A stretch of 20,967 nt of DNA from JAADHY01 sp964428935 (GCA_964428935.1 CAYSAG010000059.1:1-20967), one strand, 5' to 3'. Shown: positions 8,547-17,648, counted from the first letter of the stretch. The notes: generated by a model not told the origin, from the sequence alone. Translations and numbers: made by a program.

Positions 8547-9782
8547 CTAGCCGCGCTCGCTGCAAATCCAGCCGCCGCCCACGACGCGGTTTCCGACGTA
8601 GAGCACGACGGCCTGTCCGGGAGCGACTCCGTACTGCGGCTGGTCGAACTCGACCCGCAGCCGGTCCGGGCCCACCCGTCGGGCCACGGCCGGGGCGGCT
8701 TGGTGCTTGTAGCGAATTTGAGCCAGACAGCGGAACGAGTCGGGAACGGGGTCGACCAGCCAGTTCAGTCGGTCGGCTTCGAGCCACGTTCGGGCCAGTT
8801 CGTCGCGTGTGCCCACCACCACTCGCCGCGACTCCGGCTCAATGCGCACGACGTACCGAGGGCTGCCGAAGGCAATGCCCAGTCCCTTGCGTTGTCCGAC
8901 GGTGAACCGTTCGTAGCCGTCGTGGTGTCCGACGACGCGCCCGCTCGTGTCGACGATTTCGCCGGAGGTGTCCCGTTCTCCGCCCCGCCGTCGCACGAAG
9001 GCCGAGTAGTCGTTGTCGGGAACGAAGCAAATTTCCTGACTGTCGGGCTTGTCGGCGACGCGCAGCCCCAACTGGTGAGCCAGCTGGCGAATTTGGGTCT
9101 TCGTGAACTCGCCTACGGGAAACAGCACGCGCGGCAGCAGCTCGCGCCGAATGCCGAACAGAGCGTACGACTGGTCTTTGGTTGGGTCGCGGCCGCGGAG
9201 TAGGGCGGGGAAGTCGGTGTCGGTCCACGCGGGGGGCACGTCGGGCGACTGTGGCCGTGTGTCGTCGGTTTCGGCCCCGTCTTGCGAGACGGCAGCGCGG
9301 CCCGGCGCCAGCGAGCGGGCCCACTCGGACGCCGGCACCAACCGGGCGTAGTGGCCTGTGGCAATTCGTTCGGCTCCGACTTGGCGAGCGAACTCCCACA
9401 GCCGTCCGAACTTCAACCACGTGTTGCACAGAATGCACGGGTTCGGAGTTCGGCCGGCCAGGTACTCGTCGACGAAGTAGTCCATGATTGGAGCGAAGCC
9501 GTCCGAGAAGTCGACGGCGTGGAAGGGAATGTCCAGCTTGTCGGCGACGCGTCGAGCGTCGGCGGCGTCGGCCGCGCTGCAGCAACTGCGCGAGCGGACC
9601 CTTCGCTGGAACGGCACGGAGCGGCTCGTTTCCCGGCGTCCCGAACCGGTGTCGACCGCGCAAACCTCCTCCGTCACACCGGACCGCATGAAAAGCCCAA
9701 CGACTTCGAAGCCTTGTTGCTTGAGCAGGTAGGCGGCGACCGAACTGTCGACGCCGCCACTCATGGCCAACACCACTCGCAT
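8547..9782 (-). CDS. mnmA: tRNA-specific 2-thiouridylase MnmA
   Basis: MnmA activates U34 of Lys, Glu and Gln tRNAs with ATP and inserts sulfur, giving 2-thiouridine at the wobble position. The 411-residue product has the PP-loop SGGVDSS (8-14), the catalytic Cys116 in NPCILCN, TGHYAR (142-147), KDQSY (202-206), the second catalytic Cys252 in DSQEICF, and VGQRKGLGI (295-303) before the C-terminal beta-barrel. It is longer than the usual 360 residues or so, because of an Arg/Ser-rich insert near 42-66 and a polar insert at about 152-190 between TGHYAR and KDQSY. The start at 9782 gives the canonical N-terminus; longer frames exist but extend through the candidate promoter. It acts in the cytoplasm and stands alone here. 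Confidence 0.97.
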   Translation of the reverse strand: MRVVLAMSGGVDSSVAAYLLKQQGFEVVGLFMRSGVTEEVCAVDTGSGRRETSRSVPFQRRVRSRSCCSAADAADARRVADKLDIPFHAVDFSDGFAPIMDYFVDEYLAGRTPNPCILCNTWLKFGRLWEFARQVGAERIATGHYARLVPASEWARSLAPGRAAVSQDGAETDDTRPQSPDVPPAWTDTDFPALLRGRDPTKDQSYALFGIRRELLPRVLFPVGEFTKTQIRQLAHQLGLRVADKPDSQEICFVPDNDYSAFVRRRGGERDTSGEIVDTSGRVVGHHDGYERFTVGQRKGLGIAFGSPRYVVRIEPESRRVVVGTRDELARTWLEADRLNWLVDPVPDSFRCLAQIRYKHQAAPAVARRVGPDRLRVEFDQPQYGVAPGQAVVLYVGNRVVGGGWICSERG

Positions 9783-10447
9783 GGGAACGTCCGCGACCAC
9801 TTGCACCTGTGCCGGCAAAAAAGACGACCGACGGCCGAAAAGAGACGAATCCGCGGGCAGCCGACCCTCGGCCAACCAGCAGCCCGGGCCCGCCCGTCCG
9901 ACCCGACGTCCGCCAATTGTAGACCGACACCTGGCAGACCAGAAGCCGGGGCCGAGGGTCTGGGCGGGAGGGCGTTCCGAGTGGTCGAAGACGACGGGCA
10001 CCGCACACCCGCTCCCGCGCCACAGCTCGCCGGTCGGCGGCTGGGACGCCGGCCGCTCGTCGTACAGGAACCGCGGCGGGGCCGGTCGACCAGCAGGGCC
10101 GTGACGAGCCGGCCGTAAAGTTCGCGCAGCTTACCTCTCTGCCGCCTCTGCGCGTTCCTGCCCTTTTGTTTCATGCGTCGAACGCCGAACGACCGATCTA
10201 GACAGAAAGACGGGCGACGCCGTCGGTCCGAACTGCTCGCCGCCTGCAAGAGAACTCTCCCACCCCGGTGCCGTTCGGGCGCACAAGCCTGCCGCGTGTT
10301 TTTTCCGTTGAGCAGCCCGTTTCGCCCAGGCCACTCAGGCGGCCAAAGACTGGCCGAGCCCGTCGTAACAGCGGTTCCTTCGCAACCGAAGGCCAGAAGC
10401 TGGGGACAGCCCAGGAAGGCGTGACGCGTGACGAAAGGGGGGCAAGG
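9783..10447. other. Divergent spacer between mnmA and the anchored protein gene
   Basis: About 665 bases carrying control regions for both flanking genes. It holds a candidate -10 for mnmA and a possible frameshifted minus-strand reading frame (see findings). No binding-site-supported gene was found. Confidence 0.5.
9916..9921 (-). promoter_or_regulatory. Candidate -10 box for mnmA
   Basis: The minus strand reads TACAAT, the same hexamer as in the candidate GT4 promoter, in a region almost free of AT-rich hexamers. The best -35 at a 17-base spacing (TTCTGG) is weak. It would give a leader of about 125 bases, consistent with the start at 9782. Confidence 0.3.
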
Positions 10448-12838
10448 ATGCGAAAAGGCCGTGGAGCGCGTTTGTGGTCGTGGGGACGGCGGTTTTCCGT
10501 CGTGGTCGTGGGGCTGGCGTGCTTTTGCGGAGCGGTGGCCGGAGAGAGGGAGGCCGAGCGACCCTCGGCAACGCCGAGCTCGAAAAAAACGAGCCTCTTT
10601 CCGTCTTGGCTTCGTCGGCTTCGGGTTGCGAAACCGGGTCACGTGCCCCGGCTGCTGCACGCGCCAAAGCCGGCTGTGCCGCGAGTGCTGAAGGAGCCGG
10701 CCGGCGCCGTGTTGAGCCGGCTGAAAGGTCAGCGAAAGGAGCGGCACCGCTTTGTCCAGGACCCGTTTCTGACCCTGCACAACCGGCCCTCGGCGACCGG
10801 CGGCGTCCGGACCGCGGGCTACCACGTACACCGGCCGGACCAGAGTCCGAGCTGTGCGGGACCGAACGACGAGCCGCCGAAACGCTCGAGCCAAGTTCAG
10901 CAGGCCGCGGCCAGTCGCGTTCCCGCGAGTGCCGCCACGCAGCGACCGGCCGCCTGTCAGCCGCTGCCTTTCGCTGGCGACATTGACCGGCAGTTGGAGC
11001 AGCTGCGTGAGTCGGTCAAGGAAGAGGCGAAAGGGCAGGCTCAGGAGCGTCGCGCGCCGCCGTTGCCGCTGGACGTCGACTTGCCCGCTCCAACCCCGTC
11101 GTCCGCCACGACCGAAGCCTCGCCGCGCAGTCGCCCGTCCGCCCCGGACGTCCCCCCTTCCAACGACGAGCCGAGCGAACGGCGGCCGTCGAGCAAGGGG
11201 AAGCAGGCGCTCGGCCTGCCGACACCAACCGCGCCGCTGACAGCGGAACGAACTGCCGCGAAGGAGTCGTCGTCGGCTTCGCGGCAGCCGGAGCTTCCCG
11301 ACTGGGTGGACCGGTCCATGATTGTCGACTCGGAAACGCTGAACGCGGCGACCTCGTTGGCTCGAAACGCCACGCCGACTCCCGAGCCGCAGCTGAACGT
11401 GGTGCGGGTCGAGCAAAGACCGACGCAGGAAACGAAGCGTGGCGACACCGAGTCACTTCGTGGCGACACTGAGTCACTTCCGAAGGCCGCTCCAGGCCGG
11501 TCGGACTTGGAGCCGGGGCCTTTCGACAACCCGCTGCGTCCCGTCGAGCCTCAAGGTCAGACGGAAAGAGCGGTCGAACACCGCACGGTCGCGGACGACG
11601 TGGCCGGCAGGGACGGCCAGCCGCAAGCTCCTGTCGCCCGGTCGCTGCCGTTCCACCCGCTCCTGCAAGAGAAGCCCGAGCGAGAGCAGTCGCCGGCACG
11701 GCAGCACGTGGACGCTGGCAGCGGGCCGCTTCCGTGGCCGCCTTTGGAGGCCCAGCCCGACGCGGCGCAAAGCACGAGCCGTGTGCACGTGTGGCCCAAC
11801 CGAGGCAGCTCGCTGAGCTCCGAACCCGACGCGGTGTCGCTCCAACCGTCCGAAGCACCCGGCGCCAGCCGGGCGGAGAACAAGCCGAACCAGCCGACGG
11901 CGGGCTCGGACCTGCCAGAGCAGCCGGGTTCGCCCACCGGGCCGTTCGGTGCGGGACCGGACGGTCCGTGGAGCCGCTCGACCGGGCCTGCGGCCGAGGC
12001 GAACCGGCCGGCCAGTCTGCACGCCGGCTTCCAGTCGCCGGGCCGCTCGGACCGCCCGCGGCTCGAGGAACCAACGCCGTCGGGACGTGCGGACACCGAC
12101 AGCCAGAGGCCGTCGGGGCCCGCCTTGCAAACGGCAAGTCTTGCAGCGAGCGCCGAGACTGGGCTCTTCGACGCCCGTGCCGTGGCCGGCCCAGACGACG
12201 CGACGGGTGCCCGTCTGGCTGCAGGCTTGTCCGAGTCGGCCGCCGGGGGTGGCGAGCGTGTTGCCGCGTCGGCCCGTTCGGTCCGCCGCTTCACACGGCT
12301 CGCACCGGGCTTCGACCCGCTTGCGGCGGCTGGCGACGCAGCTCGGTGGCAATTCGCTGCCGGTTCCGTAAGAGCCTCTTCGTTCGGCGGGCGGACAGCG
12401 AGCAACGACGAGGAGCCCGCGGCGGCCCACCGGCCGGCGAACCAGTCGGGGACAAAGCCGTCCGGTCAACCGGCCGGTGCGGGGCTGGTGGAGCAGGGCG
12501 GGGAGAGTTCCTCGGGCGCTGGTGACGGCCGGGGAGCTGGACCGGCCCTTGCCTCGCCGACGCTCGACCTGGAGCACGGCCGTAGCGAGCCGGCACGAGA
12601 AGTGGAGCTGCCGGCCATTCGGTGGAACGTCGAGCCGCAGCCGGCCGCAAGCTCGAAACCAACCTGGACGACGGCTCTGTCGCTGGTTCTTGCCTCGCTG
12701 GCGTTGGCGGCCGTCTACTGGACGGTTGCGCTGAAACGCTTCGGCAGTCGACTTCGTCGTCGAAAAACTCGACGCTCGGCAACGCTCGTCGGTTCCGCGG
12801 ACGTGGACGGACAGGCCGAGCCGGCCGGTGCCGAGTGA
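10448..12838 (+). CDS. Exported low-complexity Pro/Ser/Arg-rich protein, C-terminal anchor
   Basis: A 796-residue protein with a signal peptide (about 1-31: basic start, then FSVVVVGLACFCGAVAG), a very long stretch rich in Pro, Ser, Arg, Ala, Gly and Glu, and one hydrophobic helix near 741-762 followed by an Arg/Lys-rich stop-transfer segment (RLRRRKTRR) and a short cytoplasmic tail. The topology is therefore a large disordered extracytoplasmic region tethered at its C-terminus. A helical island (DIDRQLEQLRESVKEEA) lies near 178-194, and a duplicated RGDTESL heptad at about 331-344. No enzymatic domain was recognised. The ATG at 10448 follows an AAGGGGGG site; an upstream in-frame ATG at 10268 lacks a signal-like start. 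Antisense frames are long but lack signal and anchor. Confidence 0.78.
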   Translation: MRKGRGARLWSWGRRFSVVVVGLACFCGAVAGEREAERPSATPSSKKTSLFPSWLRRLRVAKPGHVPRLLHAPKPAVPRVLKEPAGAVLSRLKGQRKERHRFVQDPFLTLHNRPSATGGVRTAGYHVHRPDQSPSCAGPNDEPPKRSSQVQQAAASRVPASAATQRPAACQPLPFAGDIDRQLEQLRESVKEEAKGQAQERRAPPLPLDVDLPAPTPSSATTEASPRSRPSAPDVPPSNDEPSERRPSSKGKQALGLPTPTAPLTAERTAAKESSSASRQPELPDWVDRSMIVDSETLNAATSLARNATPTPEPQLNVVRVEQRPTQETKRGDTESLRGDTESLPKAAPGRSDLEPGPFDNPLRPVEPQGQTERAVEHRTVADDVAGRDGQPQAPVARSLPFHPLLQEKPEREQSPARQHVDAGSGPLPWPPLEAQPDAAQSTSRVHVWPNRGSSLSSEPDAVSLQPSEAPGASRAENKPNQPTAGSDLPEQPGSPTGPFGAGPDGPWSRSTGPAAEANRPASLHAGFQSPGRSDRPRLEEPTPSGRADTDSQRPSGPALQTASLAASAETGLFDARAVAGPDDATGARLAAGLSESAAGGGERVAASARSVRRFTRLAPGFDPLAAAGDAARWQFAAGSVRASSFGGRTASNDEEPAAAHRPANQSGTKPSGQPAGAGLVEQGGESSSGAGDGRGAGPALASPTLDLEHGRSEPAREVELPAIRWNVEPQPAASSKPTWTTALSLVLASLALAAVYWTVALKRFGSRLRRRKTRRSATLVGSADVDGQAEPAGAE
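11438..11479 (+). repeat. In-frame 21-bp tandem duplication
   Basis: Two adjacent 21-bp copies (11438-11458, 11459-11479) differ at one base and encode RGDTESL twice. The unit lies in the disordered region of the anchored protein, where slippage would change length without changing frame. Confidence 0.9.
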
Positions 12839-13510
12839 CGAGCCCACGCGTGCCGCGTCGCAGGCTCGCTCGGGCCAGAGACGGCGGTCCAGCTTGCGGG
12901 CGTCACTGGCCCGCCGGCCGGTCCGGTCGCTGACCAACTTCGTCGCGGCCGTTTTGGCTCTCGGACGTCTCGCAGACGAGCCAGCCGGCTTGCACACACT
13001 TCAGTCCACTTGGAGACGGACGGTGCGGAACGCCGTCCTGCGAAGGCGGGCGAAAGGGGAGCGTGCGTCGTCGCAAGCTCCAGCCGCCGACGCCAGTTGC
13101 ACACCGTGTCGCCGAAGACCGTGCGCCGACGCGGGCCAAGCCAATCGACCGCCCCCAGTCAACCAACCCGACCAGCTCGCAGACTCGTCAGACCCGACAG
13201 AGGTCGATCTCCGGCAGCTCCGGTCGTGTCAGTTCTTTCGCTTCCCGCTGCTGCCAACATTCCCCCGGGCAACCCGCGGCCGAGTGCTCTTAATCCACCG
13301 GGCCTTTGCCTTTCGATAGGCTAAAGGCGGGTCACGCGTCTTCGCTGCCACAGGTCTTTGAAGCGGCTTGGGCTCGCCGCAGGCGCTCGGTGCTGGCGAC
13401 GGTACACCGAGACCGGTCTTGGGCGACAGGGAGCTTCGGGCAGTCGCCCCCACAAGAGTAGGCGGTTGCGAGGGCGCGGCCGTGACGACACTGTTCTTCG
13501 CGCCAACCCG
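12839..13510. other. Spacer of about 670 bases before the RND gene
   Basis: No supported gene was found. A GTG frame overlapping the end of the previous gene runs to 13319 but is Arg/Ala-rich without motifs. A short inverted repeat, GCCTTT with AAAGGC (13308-13313 and 13323-13328, 9-base loop), lies near the 3' end without a T-tract. Confidence 0.5.
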
Positions 13511-15724
13511 ATGTCCGGCAGAACGGCAAAAGCAATGAGGTGGGTCTCCGCGTTCTACCGACGGTACAGCTGGCACCTGCTGGTGGTAGCATTGGCCGTC
13601 TTTCCGTACTTGTTTCACAAGGCCGAGACGCTACCGGCCAACAACAGCATCGAAACGTGGCTGCCGCACGAGTCGCTGGTCCGCAGCCGGTACGAAGAGT
13701 TCAAGCAGTACTTCGGCGCGGAGGAAATCATTCTGATTGGGTTGGAGGACGTCGAGGAGAACGACCCGATTGTGGAGTCGTTGTGTCGGCGACTGGAACG
13801 TCACCCGGGAATTCGTTCGTGCTGGTCACCGGCTCGGCTGCGCAACCTGATGCGACGGCTAGGTGTGTCGGAGGCGGAAATCGACCGGCGTCTGCGAGGG
13901 CTGGCAGTCTCGGACAAAGAGAACTTGATTGCGTTGGTGGCGACGCTGTCGGAACAGGGGCTGAAGAACCGAATCGGCACCGTGGCCGACGTGCGACGCG
14001 AGCTGCGTTACTGTCAGTTGCCACCGGACCGTGTGCGGCTGGCTGGAGCTCCGGTCGTCGTGGCCGAACTGGACCGTCTGGGAGGGCGGCAGAGCAACCG
14101 TCGCTACTTCCTGGTGACCCTGGCCATTTCGCTGGCCTTGCTGTACTACGCCGTCCGGCACTGGGGACTGGCGTTTGCCACGCTGGGACTGACGGTCTGG
14201 GCCATCAACGTCACGCTGGGGTTGGTCCACCTGCTGGGTGGGCAAATGAACTTCATTCTGGACGCGCTGCCGGTCATGGTCATGGTCTTCACGCTGGCAG
14301 TGGCCGTGCATTTTTTTCACTACTACAGCGGCGCGGCGGACGCCGCAGACCCGTTGGCGTCGGCTTTGAGTGCCGCGTGGCGTCCTTGCTTCCTGGCCAC
14401 CATTACGACGTGCATTGGTTTGGCGTCGTTGGCGGTGAGCGACATTTGGCCGGTGCGGCAGTTCGGGTTCGCCGCCGCACTGGGGGCCTGCGTGGCACTG
14501 GCCGGCGGGCTGGGCCTGACACCTGCGCTGCTGACCGTGTTGAAGCTGTCGCCCGAACGGCTGCACGTTCGAGCGGGTGGAGCGTCGTTTGAGCGGGCGG
14601 CGTCCTGGCTGGTCACACACAGCGGCAAGGTACTGGTGGGAGCCACGGTCGTGGTGTTCGTCGCTGGTGCCGGCCTGCTGCAGTTGCACTCGAAGATCGA
14701 CCCACTGGACTTCCTCCCTCAAAACGCTCGTGTCCTGCGCGACATCAAAGACGTCCAGCAAAATCTGACCAGCACCGAGTCGATTGAAGTCATGGTCGAC
14801 TTTGGCGACCGGGACTTGAGCTTTGTGGACAAGCTGGAAGAAGTGCGGATGATTGAGGACGTGCTGCGCCAGCACCCGGCGGTGCAGCACGTCATGTCGT
14901 TGGCGTCGTTCTTCCCCAAGCAGTTGCCGCAGGACCCGCTGGAACTGACGCGGCTGCTGAAGACGGCGGCGGCTCACGAGGGAGAGACCGAGTACATTTC
15001 CGAGGACCAACGGGTGTGGCGGATTTCGGTCCGCACGGACCCGCAGTGCGGACTGTCGCAGCAGCAATGCTTCGAAGAGTTGTCGGCCATGACTCGGGAC
15101 TTGCCGGTCCGTCTGACAGGCATTGCTCCATTGCTTGAGTTCGCTCAGCAGGAAATCTTCCACAGCTTTTGGAGCAGTTTTGCCTTGGCGTTCGTAATCA
15201 TTTCGGCGGTCATGGCTTTGTCGCTGCGGTCTCTTCGCGCGGGAGCCGTGGCCATGATTCCGAACATTACTCCGATCAGCCTGGTCTTCGGGCTGCTGGG
15301 CTGGGTCCGGTACCCGGTCGACATTGGAATGATGATGACCGGCAGCATTGCCTTGGGACTGGCGGTTGACGGCACCTTCCACTTCCTGGTGCGGTACATG
15401 GACCGACGGAAAAAAGGCGAGGATCGCGCGGACGCTGCCGAGTGGGCTCTGACACGGACGGCTCCGCCCATTCTGCAGGCCACGTTGATTGTCAGCGTCG
15501 GCATGCTCGCGCTGACGCTCAGCAATTTCCGCCCCACCATGCGGTTCGGTTACCTCATGGCGGCCATTCTGGCGGCGGCGTTGCTGGGCGACTTGGTCAT
15601 TCTGCCGTGTCTGCTGTCGTTGGGGCGTCGTGGCAATGTGCGACCAACGCGAGCTCCGCACTTTGCCTCCAGTCGAGAAGCTTCCCGCTCGCCGCTCCGA
15701 CCACGTGAAATGGCCTTACTCTAG
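13511..15724 (+). CDS. RND/MMPL-superfamily transporter
   Basis: A 737-residue membrane protein with the duplicated RND plan. TM1 (about 22-37) is followed by an extracytoplasmic domain (38-198) and five helices (about 199-345); TM7 (about 374-391) is followed by a second domain (392-552) and five more helices (about 553-705). The second bundle carries the superfamily hallmark GLAVDGTFHFLVRYMDRRKKG (616-636, with Asp620) and the TRTAPPILQATLIVSVGML segment. The first bundle has the matching TLAVAVHFFHYY (261-272) without an Asp. Such proteins use the proton gradient to move lipids or hydrophobic compounds; the substrate is unknown. No membrane-fusion or outer-membrane partner is adjacent, which argues for the MMPL/patched type. 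ATG 13511 is chosen, with 13535 as an alternative; neither has a clear binding site. The earlier TTG at 13358 adds a basic leader and is unlikely. Confidence 0.95.
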   Translation: MSGRTAKAMRWVSAFYRRYSWHLLVVALAVFPYLFHKAETLPANNSIETWLPHESLVRSRYEEFKQYFGAEEIILIGLEDVEENDPIVESLCRRLERHPGIRSCWSPARLRNLMRRLGVSEAEIDRRLRGLAVSDKENLIALVATLSEQGLKNRIGTVADVRRELRYCQLPPDRVRLAGAPVVVAELDRLGGRQSNRRYFLVTLAISLALLYYAVRHWGLAFATLGLTVWAINVTLGLVHLLGGQMNFILDALPVMVMVFTLAVAVHFFHYYSGAADAADPLASALSAAWRPCFLATITTCIGLASLAVSDIWPVRQFGFAAALGACVALAGGLGLTPALLTVLKLSPERLHVRAGGASFERAASWLVTHSGKVLVGATVVVFVAGAGLLQLHSKIDPLDFLPQNARVLRDIKDVQQNLTSTESIEVMVDFGDRDLSFVDKLEEVRMIEDVLRQHPAVQHVMSLASFFPKQLPQDPLELTRLLKTAAAHEGETEYISEDQRVWRISVRTDPQCGLSQQQCFEELSAMTRDLPVRLTGIAPLLEFAQQEIFHSFWSSFALAFVIISAVMALSLRSLRAGAVAMIPNITPISLVFGLLGWVRYPVDIGMMMTGSIALGLAVDGTFHFLVRYMDRRKKGEDRADAAEWALTRTAPPILQATLIVSVGMLALTLSNFRPTMRFGYLMAAILAAALLGDLVILPCLLSLGRRGNVRPTRAPHFASSREASRSPLRPREMALL

Positions 15725-15836
15725 CGGCTGCTGGGCGAGGTCGAAGCGGTGGGGCGTGAGAGACTCGAAGATTGCGGTGCGGCAACACAGGGGTACGTGT
15801 GAGCAGGCCAGTCAAGGTGCAAGACACCGAGCGCAG

Positions 15837-15864
15837 TTGTAACCTGTTGCATCGGGGGTAGAAT
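15837..15864 (+). promoter_or_regulatory. Candidate promoter for the SDR gene
   Basis: TTGTAA (15837-15842) and TAGAAT (15859-15864) are separated by 16 bases and match the sigma-70 -35 and -10 boxes at four and five of six positions. The leader to the ATG would be about 320 bases, long enough to carry the TTTCAAGAC repeats downstream. Confidence 0.4.
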
Positions 15865-16037
15865 GGGGGTTTTCAGACGTCCGGGGCCAGCCTGCGACCG
15901 AACGGAAGCCATCTCGGGACACGACACGGCGGCTTGCGCGAGCCAGCGTGCGTCGTTGGGATTGGAGACGTTGTAGAAGTTGTCGGCGCGAGCCGAACGG
16001 CAGCGGGCGGCCTCGGCTGAGCGCCTCGTCACTCCGA

Positions 16038-16072
16038 TTTCAAGACGTGTTTCAAGACCGGGGTTTCAAGAC
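16038..16072 (+). repeat. Three direct copies of TTTCAAGAC
   Basis: Exact 9-mers lie at 16038-16046, 16050-16058 and 16064-16072, with starts 12 and 14 bases apart, about 120 bases upstream of the SDR start. The extended form TGTTTCAAGACCGG of the middle copy recurs at 14-27 in the window. They could be operator sites or RNA elements; this is inference. Confidence 0.7.
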
Positions 16073-16192
16073 GCGACGCTTCGTCGCAGCCGACTTCCGC
16101 GACGCTCGACGCGACAGGGTCGGTCTTTCCTACCACCGACCGGTCTCGAAGCACGGTGTCACAACCCAGACCAAGCTTTTGGGAAGCAAAGA

Positions 16193-17341
16193 ATGTCATC
16201 GTCGTACCTACTGCTGACGGGAGCAACCGGGCTTCTGGGTCGATATTTGGTGCGAGACCTCTTGCGAAGGGACGTGGACTTGGCCGTGGTGGTGCGGCCG
16301 TCGCGACGGCAGTCGCCTCAGGCCCGAGTCGAGGCGATGATGCAAACTTGGGAGCGAATGGAACGCGAACAGCTCCCGCGTCCCGTGGTCCTCTGCGGCG
16401 ACATCACTCAGCCAAACCTGGGACTCTGCCGCGACGATTTGCACTGGGTGGCCAGACATTGCGACGCCGTCTTGCACAACGCCGCCAGCCTGACTTTCCA
16501 TTCGGAAAGCTCGACGGGCGAGCCCTGGCGCTCGAACGTCCGTGGAACGAAAAACGTTCTGGAACTGTGTCGCCGGACGGGCATTCGCGACTTCCACCAC
16601 GTTTCAACGGCCTACGTGGCCGGCAAGCGCACGGGCGTGGTGCTCGAGTCGGAAGTCGACGTCGGGCAGGAATTGAGCAACGATTACGAGCGCAGCAAAC
16701 TGGAAGCTGAGAAGTTGGTGCGAGCTTCGGAGTTCCTCAGCCCGCCCACCGTTTACCGGCCGGCCATCATCGTGGGAGACTCCAAGACCGGCTTCACGAC
16801 AACATTCCACGGCTTCTACGCATTGCTGCGAGTGGTCTACACGTTGGCGTTGGCCCAAGGGGTGCTCGACCTGCCGGCACCACTTCACATTCCCGTCCGT
16901 CTGAAGTTGGACGGAAACGAACGGAAGAACTTGGTGCCGGTGGACTGGGTCTCGGAAGCGATCGCCGAAATCCTGGTCTCGCCTCAGTTGCACGGTCGGA
17001 CTTACCACTTGACGCCGGAGCAACCGGTTACCTCGCGCATGCTGTGCGAAGTGTTGCAGCGAGTGAACAACTTCCACGGCACGCAGTTCTGCGGCCGGAA
17101 CGCGGAGGTGCCGGAGCCCAGCGAGCCGGAGAAGATCTTCTACGAGCACATCCGCGTGTACGATGCCTACTGGCGCGATGACCCCGTCTTTGACCGCACG
17201 AACTTGATGGAGGCCCTGGCTCACCTGCCGTGTCCAAGAATCGACCTGGACCGCCTTCTGATGCTGGCTCGCGCGGCCGTGCGAATGGGCTTCCGCTTCC
17301 GCGACGTACAGGTCAAGCTGCAACCGGCTGAAGCGGTGTAA
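16193..17341 (+). CDS. Thioester-reductase-like extended SDR (NAD-binding 4)
   Basis: A 382-residue cytoplasmic Rossmann-fold oxidoreductase of the extended short-chain dehydrogenase group, resembling the thioester-reductase/male-sterility (NAD_binding_4) domain that reduces acyl thioesters to aldehydes or alcohols with NAD(P)H. It has the nucleotide loop TGATGLLG (9-16), a basic VVRPSRR after beta-2 (34-39 region) favouring NADP, HNAASLTF (95-102), the HVSTAYVAG strand with the catalytic Ser/Thr (136-144), and the YERSK pair Tyr165 and Lys169. VYRPAIIVG follows. The C-terminal part has no carrier or adenylation domain, so it would act on a substrate delivered by another protein; no such partner is adjacent. 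The start at 16193 sits directly before the first beta strand; its binding site is weak. Confidence 0.94.
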   Translation: MSSSYLLLTGATGLLGRYLVRDLLRRDVDLAVVVRPSRRQSPQARVEAMMQTWERMEREQLPRPVVLCGDITQPNLGLCRDDLHWVARHCDAVLHNAASLTFHSESSTGEPWRSNVRGTKNVLELCRRTGIRDFHHVSTAYVAGKRTGVVLESEVDVGQELSNDYERSKLEAEKLVRASEFLSPPTVYRPAIIVGDSKTGFTTTFHGFYALLRVVYTLALAQGVLDLPAPLHIPVRLKLDGNERKNLVPVDWVSEAIAEILVSPQLHGRTYHLTPEQPVTSRMLCEVLQRVNNFHGTQFCGRNAEVPEPSEPEKIFYEHIRVYDAYWRDDPVFDRTNLMEALAHLPCPRIDLDRLLMLARAAVRMGFRFRDVQVKLQPAEAV

Positions 17342-17648
17342 CCAGCGGCCGCGCGGATGGCCGGGGCTCGGAGTGGGCTTGGCGGACGACGGCCGAAGTC
17401 CCGAAGGGACCCAGACGCGTTGACTCAGGCGTGGCCGGCGACGAAACTAGTTTGCGCAATGTAGACGCCGCAGGAACGTAGACCCGTCGGTTTGCCGGCC
17501 GTCGCACGCTGTGGCTCGTGCACCAAACACGACACCGTTGGAGAGGGCGACAACGTCGTCTGACTGCGGCGCAGTGGAATTGAACGACGAAGGGGCCAGC
17601 GCCAACACGTTGGCCGAAAGTGGGAACAACGAAAAGGAGCAACGAACC
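17342..17648. other. Spacer of about 300 bases, no feature seen
   Basis: An open frame from 17511 leads in frame into the next gene but lacks a binding site and would bury its Tat signal. I see no convincing promoter or terminator. The segment ends with the strong AAGGAG site of the following gene. Confidence 0.5.

Larger units (their letters stand above)
15725..16192. other. Spacer with promoter-like elements and direct repeats
   Basis: About 470 bases upstream of the SDR gene. They contain a candidate sigma-70-like promoter at 15837-15864 and three TTTCAAGAC repeats at 16038-16072. No gene was recognised; the open frame from 15980 is an unsupported extension of the next gene. Confidence 0.55.

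Noticed and set aside
9761..11416. Minus-strand open frame of 551 codons
   Set aside because: It is mostly antisense to the anchored protein gene and is Arg/Ser/Pro-rich without motifs. Only its last part, near 10174, has protein-like character, and that is reported as a weak finding.
11474..12997. Minus-strand open frame of 507 codons
   Set aside because: It is antisense to the plus-strand protein, which has a signal peptide, a C-terminal helix and a good binding site. The antisense product is strongly Arg-rich and lacks all of these.
12828..13319. GTG-started frame overlapping the end of the anchored protein gene
   Set aside because: The overlap suggests translational coupling, but the product is low-complexity, with no motif, helix pattern or binding site.
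13308..13328. Short hairpin GCCTTT/AAAGGC as a terminator
   Set aside because: The 6-bp stem with a 9-base loop has no T-tract on either strand and is too weak to call.
13859..15661. Minus-strand open frame of 600 codons
   Set aside because: It is an exact shadow of the RND transporter gene and is rich in Gln, His and Arg, as such antisense frames usually are.
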